This document shows, piece after piece, positions 34,611 to 46,096 of a stretch of DNA of 64,000 bases. The notes under the pieces were generated by a model that saw only the letters and a list, made by a program, of their open reading frames with translations, searched no databases and was not told where the DNA came from. Every line of letters begins with the position of its first letter. Position 1 is the stretch's first letter. The stretch spans positions 66,845 to 130,844 of the forward strand of contig BCKT01000004.1 of NCBI GenBank assembly GCA_003116875.1, written 5' to 3'. The position numbers were made by a program, and so were the translations under genes. This DNA is from Takashimella koratensis (Eukaryota > Basidiomycota > Tremellomycetes > Trichosporonales > Tetragoniomycetaceae).

Positions 34611-37118
34611 CTACTGGTCGGTCTTCCACGAACCTCTGAAGAGATGCTGCACCATAGCTTGGTGGTCTAGGTAAGGGGTAAATCAGTATGCGCTCGTTCG
34701 CTTGACCAAAGGGATTTGGGACATGAGATTGTTCAAGGCCGAGATCTGGGGGAACCGAGAAAACCTCGCAAAGCCAGTCTTATACTCACGGAAAGGCGGT
34801 TGGGACCCAAAGTTACCTACGCCAGGGGAGAAACCAGTAACTAATCACAAGTTAGCATCTGATCAACACGACGACTAGAACACATTGGATCTAGACTTCA
34901 CCGCTCGCCCTAGCCGTAGATCTCATGTAACATGTCACTCTTTCGCCCAGACTTACCTGGAAGGAATAAGACATCGCCTACTCGAAGAGGCTCCTGGATC
35001 CCTCTCAAGTCGGTCCACTGCATCCCGTACTTGACCCGAACGTATCTAAATCACTCATCAGCACTCGTTTCTCACTCTTATCCATCTCCTGATTCAGCGC
35101 CCCAATTCCATCCCGACTAGTACTCACGACAAAACCGCATCCGTCCAAACTCCTGGCCCTGTCCACGCCATAACCCCTACTGGTCCTCCTTCTTTCGGTT
35201 CACTCAACACATTCACAGACATCAACTTGTCCGCTTCCTCGTACATTCCTAGCCCCCGGAGGTTTTTCACATCGTACCAGTGTTTCTTGGCCCAATCGGC
35301 CGCGTCGGCGGTGGAGTGAATGATACGGAGGACGGCAGAGAGGGCAATGGGGTGGTAAGGCGCTGATGCCATTGTCCATTGCACGATTTGGATCTAGCGA
35401 TGGTATCAGAACGTTCTCTTTCGATAGTCTCGCTCTGGAATATGTTCAACTTACAGGTCGGGGCCACCAGTCAAACCAGTCTTCTCTCGTCCCAACATCC
35501 GCTTCGATCCCAACCACCACACTGGGTCTACCCAAGACCTCGTCAATACCGTCTCTGTCCACCCGCTCTCGGGTCTCGTCGTCCAACCAATCTTCGCCGC
35601 CCTTCCATAGCCTTGGGCCCCGCCCCCATGCCGATGGAGGCTGGAGGAGGCGGGTATCGGTGTCCGAGTAGATACCGCCGCGCATCAAGAGGAGGAGGTA
35701 GCGTAGGGCATCGGCGCGCTGTGAGTTGAGGCGAGCCAGGGAGAGGTAGGAGGAGAAGGAGGGACGATCAGCGACAAGTAGACTTGAAGGAGCATCAACT
35801 CACGAGGATCCCACTGGGCAAACTATTCCACATGAGCTCGATATGGTTGACTCCAAACACCTGGCCAAACATCTCTTTGATCCACTTGTTCGCGTCGCTA
35901 TGGGCAATCAGCAACCATCCACTTCCACTCCCACTTACTCATCCGAAAGAAGATCAAATGACCACCCGCTTGCTTGTTTCTTCCAACCCATGACCTCGGT
36001 GGATTCCGCGTGTTCGCCAAGCTTATCCGTCATCCAAATATGCTGCCATCCGTCTTTCCCACTTTGGTCCCATTCCTGCTCCTCTAACCCGCCCTTGCCT
36101 TCGCCTGTGGAGAGGTACCTCTTGATCCCTTCTCTCAGGCTCGGCTTGAGTGCATCTGGGAATGCGACCTCGACAAACTCTTTCAGCTGGACGCGGTAGG
36201 CTGGGAGACTTCGGGGTCCGGCTTTGTAGATGTTGTCCGCGAAATGACCGAGGGAGGAGAGGGGTTCGCCTTGTGATTCCGCGTTGGGGAGCCAGGGGGA
36301 GAGTCCAGCGAGGAGGTGCGCAGAATCTGGGAGTTGGATACCCCACCGCTGTAGTGGGTCTGTAGGTGGTCTCAGACTGGCGTGTCCGTGTTTAGGTGGT
36401 GGAGAAGGTTCTACGTCACCAGCAGGGACCGAGTCGGATCCCTGACCGTCTCCGCTAACGTCTACACCATCACTATCACCGCCAACCTCGCCAAGGCCCG
36501 TATCACTCTCCCCACTACCCCCGCTCTTACTATCGCCTTGAACAACCTCATACTTGCCGCCCGAGCCGATAACGACGCCTGGTAATGTTGCGTCCGACTC
36601 TGTCGCCAGTTCCGGTCCCTCTGCCCGTCTCAGTCTTGTCTTTCACACGTACGCCTCACGTCCATCCGACCTGCAACCTCTCTCTTTCTCTTCCCCATGC
36701 CTCCTTCTGACCCGCCGATCACCTCCACCTCTCCTTTCCGTATTCAGAACATTGGGGAGGATCACGAATCCAGTCAGTACTCACGAGCTCCAAATCGAAT
36801 GATATCCAGTGTCGCTCCTGGTCCGCCGAGCATCCATACTGCTACCATACTGAAGACGAAGATGACCATGGTCACCTGCGCAATCAGTCGCCGACTGCGG
36901 AGGGTGAAGAGGTGGTGGTGGGCGGTGTTGGAGGGTAAACTTGAGGATCGGGCATGGTGAAGGTTGATTGTCGGAGGTCGCGGGGAGGTGGGGGCGGAGG
37001 ATGGGGCAGGGGAAGGGGTGGAGACGGTGGTGGATGTGGAAGGGAGGAGAGGGGAGGGTTTCTCGTGGATGAGAAGAGACTGCGGAAAGTTGAACGTGCG
37101 CTTGGGAGGGGGTGTCAT
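34611..37118 (-). CDS. GT32 family mannosyltransferase, OCH1/HOC1-like, type II Golgi membrane protein
   Basis: Probable Golgi alpha-mannosyltransferase acting on protein glycans. The start at 37118 (MTPPPKRTFN) gives an 80-residue Ser/Pro cytosolic tail, then a membrane anchor VTMVIFVFSMVAVWML (about 36860-36815). Spliced exons in the lumenal part include RWGIQLPDSAHLL, VAFPDALKPSLREGIKRYL, QHIWMTDK (the I-W conserved near the start of GT32 domains), HLIFFRMSDANKWI, and RADALRYLLLLMRGGIYSDTDTRLL. The last holds the DxD metal site with the typical R-x-D-x-x-R-Y-x-x-L-x-x-x-G-G. VVVGIEAD, IQIVQWTMASAPYHPI, GPGVWTDAV and VLFLPG follow. The C-terminus WKTDQ stops at 34611. It contains an apparent insertion rich in Gly/Trp after the DxD. 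Family firm; exact linkage unknown. Confidence 0.85.
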
Positions 37119-38271
37119 CGTGGGTAGGGGGGGGGCGGACGCGGTCGGTCGAGGGAAGAGAGGATTTGCTAGCCGCTGTGGCTGCCGAGGGAGGTAGATG
37201 AGTCGATGGGATGGAGGATGGTATGGAGAGGTGAAGAACAAAGTAGAGAGTTGAAGACGACCAGAGAGAAAGTGATTAAAAAAACCCGCAGCCAGGAATA
37301 GATGCAGTGTGAAGACAGCTAGGGTAAAAACGCCGCCGGGATGACGATGGATTTGTTGACACGGTGCACGTTTATCACCGGGAGCAAGGTGAGACGGGCG
37401 GATGCAACGGCGAGGAGGAGAAGGGGTGTGGACCTGGGGAGCAGTGGGTCTGGGGTCGAGCGGTCGCTACGAGTATGAGATTGGGGAGGGAGGAGGTATG
37501 AGGTGCGAGCTATGAATGGGTATATTCCAGGTAAGAGCGGGATATAAATATCACCGAGTCTAGTATCCTTTGACCCCAGCTGCGGGTATGGGATGGGATG
37601 GGATGGGATGGGATGGGCAGGAGGCAGGAGGCCGAGTGGATGAACGGGAGGTTGGAGAATGGACAATGCACTCTAAAGGGGTATCGTCTGACCAGTGTTT
37701 GGCCTGGTTGATTGGTATGTAGGGGCCGGTACCGCCGCCCGCAGCAGTTGGTTGCTGGTTGCTGTGACATGAAACACCACCGCATCCATTATCCATTGAC
37801 CAGTCAATCTCAACTCTTCTGTCCTCTGTGCTCTGTCCACGCCAATCAACTGTGCAAATGCATAAATGTCCCATTCATCCCCGTTGCTGGGTATACACCC
37901 TCACTTGTTCTCCTCTCGCTACTCATCTATGCATGTATACAGTCGACCACCGGGTCTCGGTCTCAGTCTGGCAGACGGGACGACCCCTTGACCTTGAAAC
38001 GCGGTGGACTGAGACTAGTCCCGACTCTAAATCCTAATCCCGGGGTGATATCCTAATCCAATCTCTCGCCGAATCCTAATCAGACCTATGGGAATGCTAA
38101 TACCTTTCCTTTGACGCGCCTGCGCGCGTGCCTTTGCACCTGGTTCGTCTCCGTCTCTCCTCGTACCATCTCTCATCGCACCACTCAACACCTAACTCTC
38201 ACATTTCACACCTCACCTACCCACCCCTTTCCTCACTGCATCGACGACACTACCCACGTTCAACCCCAATC
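37119..38271. promoter_or_regulatory. Divergent promoter region between GT32 gene and AGE2
   Basis: About 1.15 kb between two divergent starts. It holds a perfect GGGAT tandem (37590-37617), a T-rich/A-rich spot near 37274-37284 and, just before AGE2, a CACC/CTCAC pyrimidine leader (38140-38270). Short open frames here are low complexity and are not called. Confidence 0.5.
37590..37617 (+). repeat. (GGGAT)n tandem repeat
   Basis: Five to six tandem copies of GGGAT read directly. Four or more G triplets spaced by AT could fold as a G-quadruplex. Confidence 0.9.
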
Positions 38272-40198
38272 ATGAACAATAGGCTCCAGAGGCAGCTCGA
38301 GGAGCTCTTGACTCTACCTGGGAACGGTGAGTGAGAGAGAGAGTCAAGGGACTGTGTAAGAATCTCGTGCTGACAGTATTTGTCTTGCTGCTACCGTCAT
38401 TACTCGAACCGATTGCTATATCTTTCCTTTGTGTTCGTCTTCTATCCCCTTCTCCTCCTCGTGTTCCTCCTCCTCTTCCGACTCGGTCGTCATCGTAGAC
38501 AACTGCGCCGACTGCCACGCGCCCGCTCCAAGATGGGCTTCGGTCAACATCGGTATTTTCCTCTGTGTTGGATGTGCGAGCGTGCACCGGAAGCTAGGGA
38601 CGCACAAGTCGAGGGTGTGAGTACGAGCTTTATGAGCGCAGCGAATGGGGCGAGTTGTACCTTGCTCCCAACCTCTAGCGAGACGTACCCATTATTCTGT
38701 CCACTAATCAGTAATACTCTGCTGACACATCTCTCCTTCCCCGAATCGCCGCTCATTGCTTACCTCCTTGCTTGCCTCCTTTAGCAAATCCGTTACGCTT
38801 GACGACTGGACTCGAGAACAAATAATCACCATGCGCGACCTGGGTAACAACCGATCCAACGCCATCTTCAACCCCAATGAGAAATTACACCCACCTCCAC
38901 CTTCCACGGGCGCGGAAGAGCGGGACTCGGAGATTGAGAAATACATTAGGCGCAAGTACGAGCAGGGAGCGTTCAAGGCGGGTCGGATTGGAGCGGGGGT
39001 GGGACAACCAGCACCGACGAGTATGAATAGAGCGAGAGAGAGGATGGGGTTGCCGTTGATTGGCGGACAAGGGTCGGGAATGGGCGGAGGAGGTGGGGTG
39101 GGAGGGAGAGGAGCGGTTAGGCCAGAGTTGAAAGATGTGGTGGTTAGGAGAGACAGAGAGAGGGATTTACCCGCGTTACCGAGGGACAATACCACTCCTG
39201 CTCCGTTCGAACTCACCTCGCGCGTATCCGTGGGGACAAGTGGTTCCACGGGGTCAGGTTCTTCATCTGCGTTCCTCGCCCCGCCTAGGCCAAGACCAGT
39301 CCGTTCAACGTCGTCACCTTCGTCGTCGCCGTGGTCGGGTGTCCCCACGTCGTCCACCGCACAAGCCAGCGGGTCGCGTCCGACTTCAGGAGGGAGTGGA
39401 GCCGGCGCGTTCGGTGCGACCTACTCGAACACGAACATGCCCGCAGCCACAATCGGGACTACAGCTACGGCTACACCGTCAGCAGCGAGCGCACCGGCAC
39501 CGCTTATTGATTTGACGGGAGCGACGTCGTCTACGCGTCCACTACAGCTCTCGAACCCCTGGGCACACCTGGGCCAATCGGGTACATCACCTGTTCAATC
39601 CCCCTTTGGCCTTCCCCAACAACAACAACCACAACAACAACAGTTCTTCCAACCTCAACAACCTCAACTCCAATCACATTCTCCCTTTCCCCAGGCGACT
39701 TCGACAACGACATCTCCGTCCCCGTTCCAGCCGTTCCAAGGGTACTCTCCACAATCGCAACTACAACCCCAACCACAGCAGCAACAACAACAAGCGTTCA
39801 TGTCTCAACCGAACTCGCAGATATCTATGTGGGGAACACAACCCCAACCCCAAGTCCAACCCCAAGCACAGAGCCAGTCTCAACTTGGCGTCCCGACTCA
39901 TCCTGGTTCAATATTCAATATCCCAGCTTCGACGTCGGCTCCTTCGTCTTTGCTTTCAATGTCGGCGCCGCCTTCTTCGACTTTTGTCCAGCAGCAGGGG
40001 TACGGGCAGGGACAAGGGTATGGGGTGGGAGGGATGGGAGGGATGGGTGCAGTGAATGGGATGAATGGGATGAATGGGATGAACGGGATGAATGGGGTGA
40101 GTGGGATGGGGATGAATACGGGTATGGCAGGCGGGATGAGTTATGGGACAGGGTACGGTTACCCACAACAACAAGTGTACGGATGGGCACAACAGTGA
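38272..40198 (+). CDS. AGE2: ArfGAP zinc-finger protein, AGE2/SMAP-like
   Basis: GTPase-activating protein for Arf in trans-Golgi/endosome traffic (family knowledge). Start at 38272 with [18 protein letters not shown] in a small first exon, then a second exon with the C4 zinc finger [37 protein letters not shown] (the catalytic Arg in H-R-x-L-G/T-H). A third exon (from about 38783) starts [13 protein letters not shown], then [15 protein letters not shown] and [15 protein letters not shown]. The remaining ~400 residues are Ser/Thr/Pro-rich, then Gln-rich (39610-39880), and end in repeated NGM/GMN units (40045-40130). The catalytic domain is complete; the tail is disordered, as in Age2-type proteins. 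The ordinary ArfGAP motif has I where K stands in THKSRV. Confidence 0.9.
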
Positions 40199-40655
40199 TC
40201 TCAAGTCAGGCGTGATACGTCGTCATCTTTCATCGTCTCGTGGTCTCTTAGTCTCGTGGTCTCGTGGTCTCGTGTTCTCGTGTTCTCGTGTTCTCGTGTT
40301 CTCGTACTTCGTCTTTCGTATTCTCGTATTTCTCGTATCCTCGTCCATCATCCCAGCTTGTACCTCTTCCTATTGTATCATCCATACTAGCCCAGAGTCG
40401 AGGTGATCAATACATGCATATACTTGTTCGAATGGAAGCCCTACTCTGGCGACAAGGCGACAAGGCGACAAAGCGACAAAGCGACAAGGCGACAAGGCGA
40501 CAAGACACTCAGAACTCTACCTCTCGCTCAACCCTCTACCTCTCGCTCAGCTCTCTACATCTCGTTCAGCTCGTGCGACTCGTGCGGCTCGTGCAGGTCG
40601 CTACCTCTCGCCGCGCTCGCCGCGCTCGCGGCGCTCGCTACGTTCGCGACGCTCG
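40199..40655. repeat. Convergent intergenic region made mostly of three tandem arrays
   Basis: Between the 3' ends of AGE2 and the next minus-strand gene. Array 1 (about 40226-40333): TCTCGTGGTCTCG / TCTCGTGTTC units. Array 2 (40448-40503): GGCGACAA / AGCGACAA octamers, seven or more copies. Array 3 (about 40555-40660): GCTCGTGCGACTCGTGCG and CGCGCTCGCCG units. All read directly; no coding content. Confidence 0.85.
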
Positions 40656-42372
40656 TTATCGTCCCGCAACCTCCGCTCGCGCCCATTCTCTCTCATTCAA
40701 CTCGTAACCCCACTGCCAAAGAGTTTGCCTAACTACCCTACCTACATCTTCGTCCTTGATCGCTGCTCTTATCGAGGGATGTACCGAGACCGAGGTCTCC
40801 CCCTCTTCTCCCCCTTCTCCTCCTCCTCCTCCTCCTTGTTCTCCTTGTTCTCCTCTGGTATCTTCGTCTTCTACTTCGTCTTCGTCTACGCCTCGACGTC
40901 GTTTCCGTCCATGAGACTGTTCAGTGCTTTTCCTTTTCCCTCTCCCTCCTCCGCCTCCGCCACCGCCTCCGCCTTCGATAGACTGGGTCAACTGGATATG
41001 AGCGTACTTGCTCGATGCCGCTACTGCAATCTGTTTACTGAGCGCAGCTTTGAATCGTCCCGTTGGACCAGCTACGTTTAACCCTATCGTAACCACCGAT
41101 CGGTTTGATCAGCCCTACTACCTTTCACAACCTTTTCACAACACTCGTTACACCGCTTCGCAGGCTGTGTCAAGTTCCCTTCAGAGCCCTGATCACTCAC
41201 ATCGCCTAACCTGTCGCTCATCATCTACACATCGCCTTCCATTCCAAAACCGAGTATACCACTGTGCCCATCCTCTTGGATCCTGAGCCCAGATCCAGCC
41301 TGATTTCTCCCACTGCGCGAGACTCTGGCCTGCTCGGACTGAGAAGCGGTTGATCCCCGGGTCAGGGTCGAGGGACGTGAGTAGTAACGAGGTCTGGGAA
41401 GGTGTGAACGGTGTTGAAGGGTGGATTGCGGTAGCGTCGGATGAAGGTAGTCTCTGTCCAAGGACCGTCGAGTATGTTTCCCTACTTCTCATCAGTATTG
41501 TTCCTTTCTCTCTTCTCAGAGTTAGAGTCTCAGAAATCGACCCTCGGTCTCTCTTCGGGGAAGAGGTGTACTTACGCAAAGAAACCACCTGCGAACGCTC
41601 CGGACTTAAACATCTCCTCTGGTGAGATATTGGGGACAAAGACTCCTGTCCAAGGTTCTTCAAAGAGCCACCTCCCGTCTTCTCCTCGGGTAGGTCTGGG
41701 TCGAAGGACCGGGGAGATACCGGACTCGTCTACGGGGCCGAGGGAGGTAGAGAGGTCGGTGAGGGCCGGGAGAGGGAGACGAGGGGCCGCTGGGGGACGG
41801 TGGATACGTGGAGGAGGGGTAGGAGAGGTCTCAAGGGCACGAAAGACGCGACGAGAGCGGGTAGGTGTGGATGGAGAAGCGGAACCGAGGTCACGGTCCG
41901 CACGGCTAGAGCAAGTCAGCGACAATGGCACCGAGACAACGAGAATTAGAAACAGTTCAGTCGTAGAGTGCAGCAATGCAGCGGTGCTCAGTGTACGTCA
42001 CTGATGACGAGAAACGACTCACTCTGCGACACGACGAGACCTCCTTACTTGACCTTCTGCAGCGACGATCCACTTTTCCTTGGTTGACCCTCTTGGTCTC
42101 CCTCTTCCTCTTCGTTCAGGACTTTCCGAACCCAACCCGGTTCCTACCCCCGTTCCTTCCCCAACTCCATCCCGTTCCCCTAGGCCCGCACCTACACTCG
42201 TACCAGATCCAGGAACGCTCGACCTGGATACCGGGACAGCTTTGAGCTTGGGCTTGGGCTTGGGTCGGAACGAGATGGGATTTGAAGTGGATGAGCCAAG
42301 ACCGAGAGATGAGAGGAGTGCAGCGTTGGCCGAGATATTGGCAAGTCGCTCAGTTTCGTAGTCGGTAGACAT
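40656..42372 (-). CDS. Conserved fungal protein of unknown function
   Basis: Start at 42372: MSTDYETERLANISANAALLSSLGL, a short amphipathic N-terminus, followed by Lys/Pro and Gly-rich sequence and GRGRPRGSTKEKW, an AT-hook-like GRP core. Exon 2 ends with VFVPNISPEEMFKSGAFAGGFF. Exon 3 reads STVLGQRLPS, NRFSVRAGQSLAQWEKSGWIWAQDPRGWAQWYTRFWNGRRCVDDERQVRR. The last exon (about 41096-40656) reads VGPTGRFKAALSKQIAV then, after a poly-Gly/Lys-rich insert, VGRVVRQTLWQWGYELNE. The DPRGWxQWYxRFxxGRRCxDDERQ block followed by RQTLxxWGYEL is a pattern I recall from uncharacterised, widely conserved fungal proteins. The function is not known to me; DNA binding through the GRP segment is speculation. Confidence 0.75.
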
Positions 42373-42922
42373 GGTGAACAGTGAGGGATTAGATCAAAGC
42401 GCAGAGACGAGGAGAGAGACAAGGAGAGAAGAGATGAGGTGAGGTGAGGTGAGGGAAGAGGGTGGAGGGTAGAGGATAGAGGTCGAGAACAAAGTTGAAT
42501 ATGACTTGGGTTTTGGGTTTCAGTCGTCTGGCGATCGACATGACGTCAGGCACGCCCCGCCCCGTCCGCGTCCGCGTTGACGCGTTGGCTCTACGAGCTA
42601 TTGTAGCAAGACAAGATGAGAGTGAGACACAACGTAGAGACCAGCAGCACGACAACGACAGAGCCATGACACACCTACCAACCACACTTTGTGGGCCAGG
42701 TTGTTCACAGCTGGGCATACTATGCATTGTTGATACGGTCGCTTTCGTCCACTGCCACAGCCCAGCCAGCTACAAACCGCAATCCTGCGCGTGGCGCATT
42801 TTTGACATCCTCTCTCCCATCTGTACTTTCCACAACCGACCTCCCAACCCAAATCGGTCCAACCCATCTCCCAACACGTCCAACTCGCACATCTCGCCGC
42901 TTACGCAGCTCGCTGTGCTCGC
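42373..42922. other. Intergenic region between the unknown gene and SUB2
   Basis: About 550 bp, promoter of the 42372 gene on one side and 3'UTR of SUB2 on the other. Contains GAGGT-type short repeats (42430-42450) and GTCCGCGTCCGCGTTGACGCG. No gene seen. Confidence 0.45.
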
Positions 42923-45900
42923 TTACGACGTCATATAAGTCGACGAGTCAATCGTCTCCGGAAGGGTCGGGATAGCAACGGTGAATCGCTCCTGAATCTT
43001 CTGGAGGACTTCCTGGTCGGCGTCACTGGAGACGAAAGAGATGGCGAGACCCTTGGTACCGAAACGACCAGCACGACCGACTCGGTGGAGGTAAGAGTCG
43101 GCGTCGGCGGGGGCGTCCTGGAGGTGTTAGTTTAGCTCAGGGTGGTTGTGACGAGACCAGTGGGATGTCATGACCACAGAAAAACCAAGTAGCCAGCAGC
43201 ACTCGCTTTACACGAGTGCTCGGCGAGTGCACACTTACATAGTTGATAACAACGTTGACACGCTCAACGTCAATACCACGACCAAAGATATCAGTCGCGA
43301 CGAGGATACGCTTCTCAAACGCCTTGAACTGCTGGAACCTGGAGATACGTTCGGGCTGAGGCAAAGCCGAATGAATACAGATGGACGGGAAGTTGCATTC
43401 CTGCAACAACGCGTCAAGCTGAGTAGCGCGAGCGACGGATTTGACGAAAATGCAGACTTGGTTGAATTCGAGGTTGTCGAGAAGGTCGTTGAGTTTACGG
43501 TTCTTCTCCTTCTCCTCAAGCTTGAGGTAGTACTGCTGAAGACCGTGGAGGGTCAACTTGGTCTCGTCGTCGACGTAGATCTCGAGAGGCTGCGGGTGTT
43601 AGCTGAGACGTCTTGGCAAGTGGGTCGGAAGGAAGAGACGGAGAGGACGGAAGATAGAGTAAGGAAAGAAGCAAGGGGAATGGTAGAAGAGAAGAAGGGA
43701 TGATGAAGACCAAAAGCAGACCAACTCACACTCTGCATAAACTTCTTGCACGTGCCGCGGATCTCCTTGGAGAGAGTGGCCGAGAACATCATGACCTGCT
43801 TGTGGTGCGGGGTGGCGCGGAAGATCTCCTGAACGTCGCGGCGCATGTCTGTTGGCGTTGTGGTAGGTCGAGGAAGTAGTATAAAGGAGGCAAGGAAAAG
43901 GTAGGTGAGAGAAGGGTAAGAGATGGGCGAAAGAGAAAGAAAGCGAGGCAGCGAAGAAATAGGGTAGAATCAATCGTTAGCATCCGTCGTGTCGATCGTT
44001 CAAGGGCTGATCCAGATTGAAGTGAGGTTGAGGGTGACGCGTGAGGGTGAGGGATTCGTTTGGCTGTTGTTGTCTTGTCGAGTTGTCTCTCTCCCGTTCT
44101 CTACGATCCTCTCCCTTCTGTTGTCTACCCTGTCGCGCATCTTCCCACCGTCGAGACCACAGGGTTTCGCACAGCGAGCCGTGGTATAGCGGATAACACT
44201 TGTCGCACTCGCCCAGCGGCCAACGGCCCCGACCGCTGTCCCCGTCCTCGCCTCGCCTGAATGGTTCATTGGCTCTGGTGTTGGTTGGTGTCTATGAGAG
44301 ACCGGATAGGTCGGTGGGTAGACTGTCGGGGGGAGTGGGACAGGGTGGGGTGGGGTAGGGCAGGGTGGGGGGCGGGAGGTTCGATGTGATGTTTGAGGGT
44401 TTGAACAGTCACGAATCACGCCGAGGAAACAATGCGCTTCACACGACCAAACCGGGACAAGATCGAAAACAGGAACAAGTCGAGAGGATGATAAACCGTC
44501 GACAAGGCATCATCGAGCCTTTGCGTATTCTCCTCCTCTCCGCTAGTTAGTAGACCCCACGACCGCCGCGACTCTGATCTCCACACTCCACAGATAGACA
44601 GAGAAGACAGTAGTCGGCAAGTCGAGTCGGATGTGGTTGCCGGTCGTGCACGAAGCGGTCGAACACGCTCCGCGCATTGTCGAACCCAGTAGCGATATCC
44701 CCAAGCCACCGCTCACGCGTCGAACGGGGCGGGCCTGACCGGCCACAGGCCTCGCCCCCCTCTGAGCAGAGGAAGGATGGAGGATGAAGGATGGGAACAA
44801 GGATAAAGGAGAGATTTGAACTGGGGGGATCCAATCACTAACCGAGCTGTTCGAGCATCTTGTCGCACTCGTCGAGAACAAAGTGCTTGACCTTGGAAGC
44901 GTTGAGTTTCTTGTCGCGAACCAAAGCCATCGTTCGCCCGGGAGTACCAACGACAATGTGAGGGCACTTGTCCTTGGAAGCGAGAATCTCTTGGTCCGCG
45001 GTGATAGGGGTACCACCGTAAAAGACCGAGGTACGGACCGAGGTCATGAATTTAGAGAAACGAGCAAACTCGTTACGGATTTGGTAGGCGAGTTCACGAG
45101 TGTGGCAGAGAATGATGATGGAGACCTCGCCGTCGACGGGTTCACTGGGAGGTCAGCGAGCCCGAGGAGGCAAGACCGACGAGGGCGGGGTAGTGAGGAC
45201 AGCAGGACGAGGCGAATGGCAGGAGAGATATGAGATGGTGACAGGCCAACTTACATCTGCTGCAAACACGCGAGGACGAAGACGGCCGTCTTACCCATAC
45301 CAGACTTGGCCTGGCACAGGACATCGGTGCCGAGGATGGCCTGGGGGATGCACTCCTGTTGCACTGGGTGTGTCAGCGAAAGAGTTCAGGCAGGGTAGGT
45401 GGTCTCGACAACCGCGAATAGACAGTGACTTGACTCACCTTCCGAGGGGTGCTCGAAACCGAGGTCAGAGATCGCACGCAGGATCTCGGGCTTGAGCAAA
45501 AAGTCCCTGCGAGGGTTAGTTGATGTCGTGAACAGTAACTAGTCATTCTCTATCCACTACGCGCCAGTCGACGGGAGTGCGCCATCCCCAAACTCCTTTG
45601 TCGACACGTTGTGCCCAACTCAACCACGTCCTTGCGACACTCCCATCTGATCTCCATCCATCTACTCGACACGTCTTCCAAGCACACCATCCATCCTCTC
45701 CCATCCGCCCTCCAACCGTGCCCACTGGTGAACTCTAGCTTCACTCCTGATTAGAGTTTTGCCACCGCCGCCCCGACCGCCACCCATTGTTCTTCGCTTC
45801 GCTCGAACGGGGGTAGTTGCCCGCCCACCCACCCCGTGTGCTTCGCTTCGCTCGCACGGAGGAGTCTGGCTCGCTTCGCTCGCACGGAGAGACTGCTCGC

Positions 45901-46096
45901 TGCGCTCGCAAAGAATCTACTCGCTCACTCGCTTCGCTCGTTCGCGCACTCACCTAAATCCCGTCGAGTGAATCCCTACATAACTGCCCTTCTTCTCCCC
46001 CTCTCCCTCCTTGCCATTCTCCACGACCGCCACCGCTGGGGGGGCGTAGGTGTCCTCTGCCTCGTCGTAGTCGACCAACTCTTCGGTGTCTGCCAT
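42923..46096 (-). CDS. SUB2: DECD-box RNA helicase SUB2 (UAP56/DDX39B)
   Basis: TREX-complex and spliceosome helicase for mRNA splicing and export. Start at 46096: [20 protein letters not shown], then [15 protein letters not shown] and GFEHPSEVQQECIP (Q motif), [13 protein letters not shown] (I), HTRELAYQI (Ia), GTPGRTMAL (Ib), [14 protein letters not shown] (II, the diagnostic DECD), [10 protein letters not shown] (III), [17 protein letters not shown] (IV), [20 protein letters not shown] (V), [13 protein letters not shown] (VI) and a C-terminus [13 protein letters not shown] stopping at 42923. Exon 1 ends at 45954. Introns are long for this window: 447 nt (45953-45507) and 994 nt (44842-43849), against 36-55 nt elsewhere. 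Call is secure. Confidence 0.96.
43849..44842 (-). other. 994-nt intron of SUB2
   Basis: Donor GTTAGT and acceptor CAACAG fit the frame (LEQL/D). It is about twenty times the usual intron length here. It contains a dense G-tract cluster (44331-44390, plus strand) and could carry a regulatory element or intronic small RNA, but I saw no clear box C/D or H/ACA pattern. Confidence 0.7.
44331..44390 (+). repeat. G-tract cluster, candidate G-quadruplex
   Basis: At least eight runs of three or more G spaced by one to four bases on the plus strand, inside the long SUB2 intron (template strand of SUB2). Read directly; folding is inferred. Confidence 0.75.
45787..45948 (+). repeat. Interspersed CGCTTCGCTCGCACGG repeat, five copies in SUB2 intron 1
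   Basis: Units near 45792, 45841, 45870, 45896 and 45929 share the core CTTCGCTCG with partial palindromic character (CGAGCGAAG on the other strand). Three copies continue with CACGGAG or AACGGGG. Spacing is irregular (about 25-50 bp). Confidence 0.8.

Noticed and set aside
39531..39776. Frames in AGE2 Gln-rich region on the other strand and in other phases
   Set aside because: Low-complexity shadows (poly-Asn, poly-Val) of the CAA/CAG repeats.
40448..40503. Short regular repeats that could suggest a CRISPR-like array
   Set aside because: Head-to-tail octamers without unique spacers, in a eukaryotic genome; a simple tandem repeat.
44179..44260. tRNA-like sequence (GCCGTGGTATAGCGGATAACAC) in the SUB2 intron
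   Set aside because: It resembles a tRNA D-arm region, but there is no GGTTCRANNCC T-loop or matching acceptor stem at the right distance.
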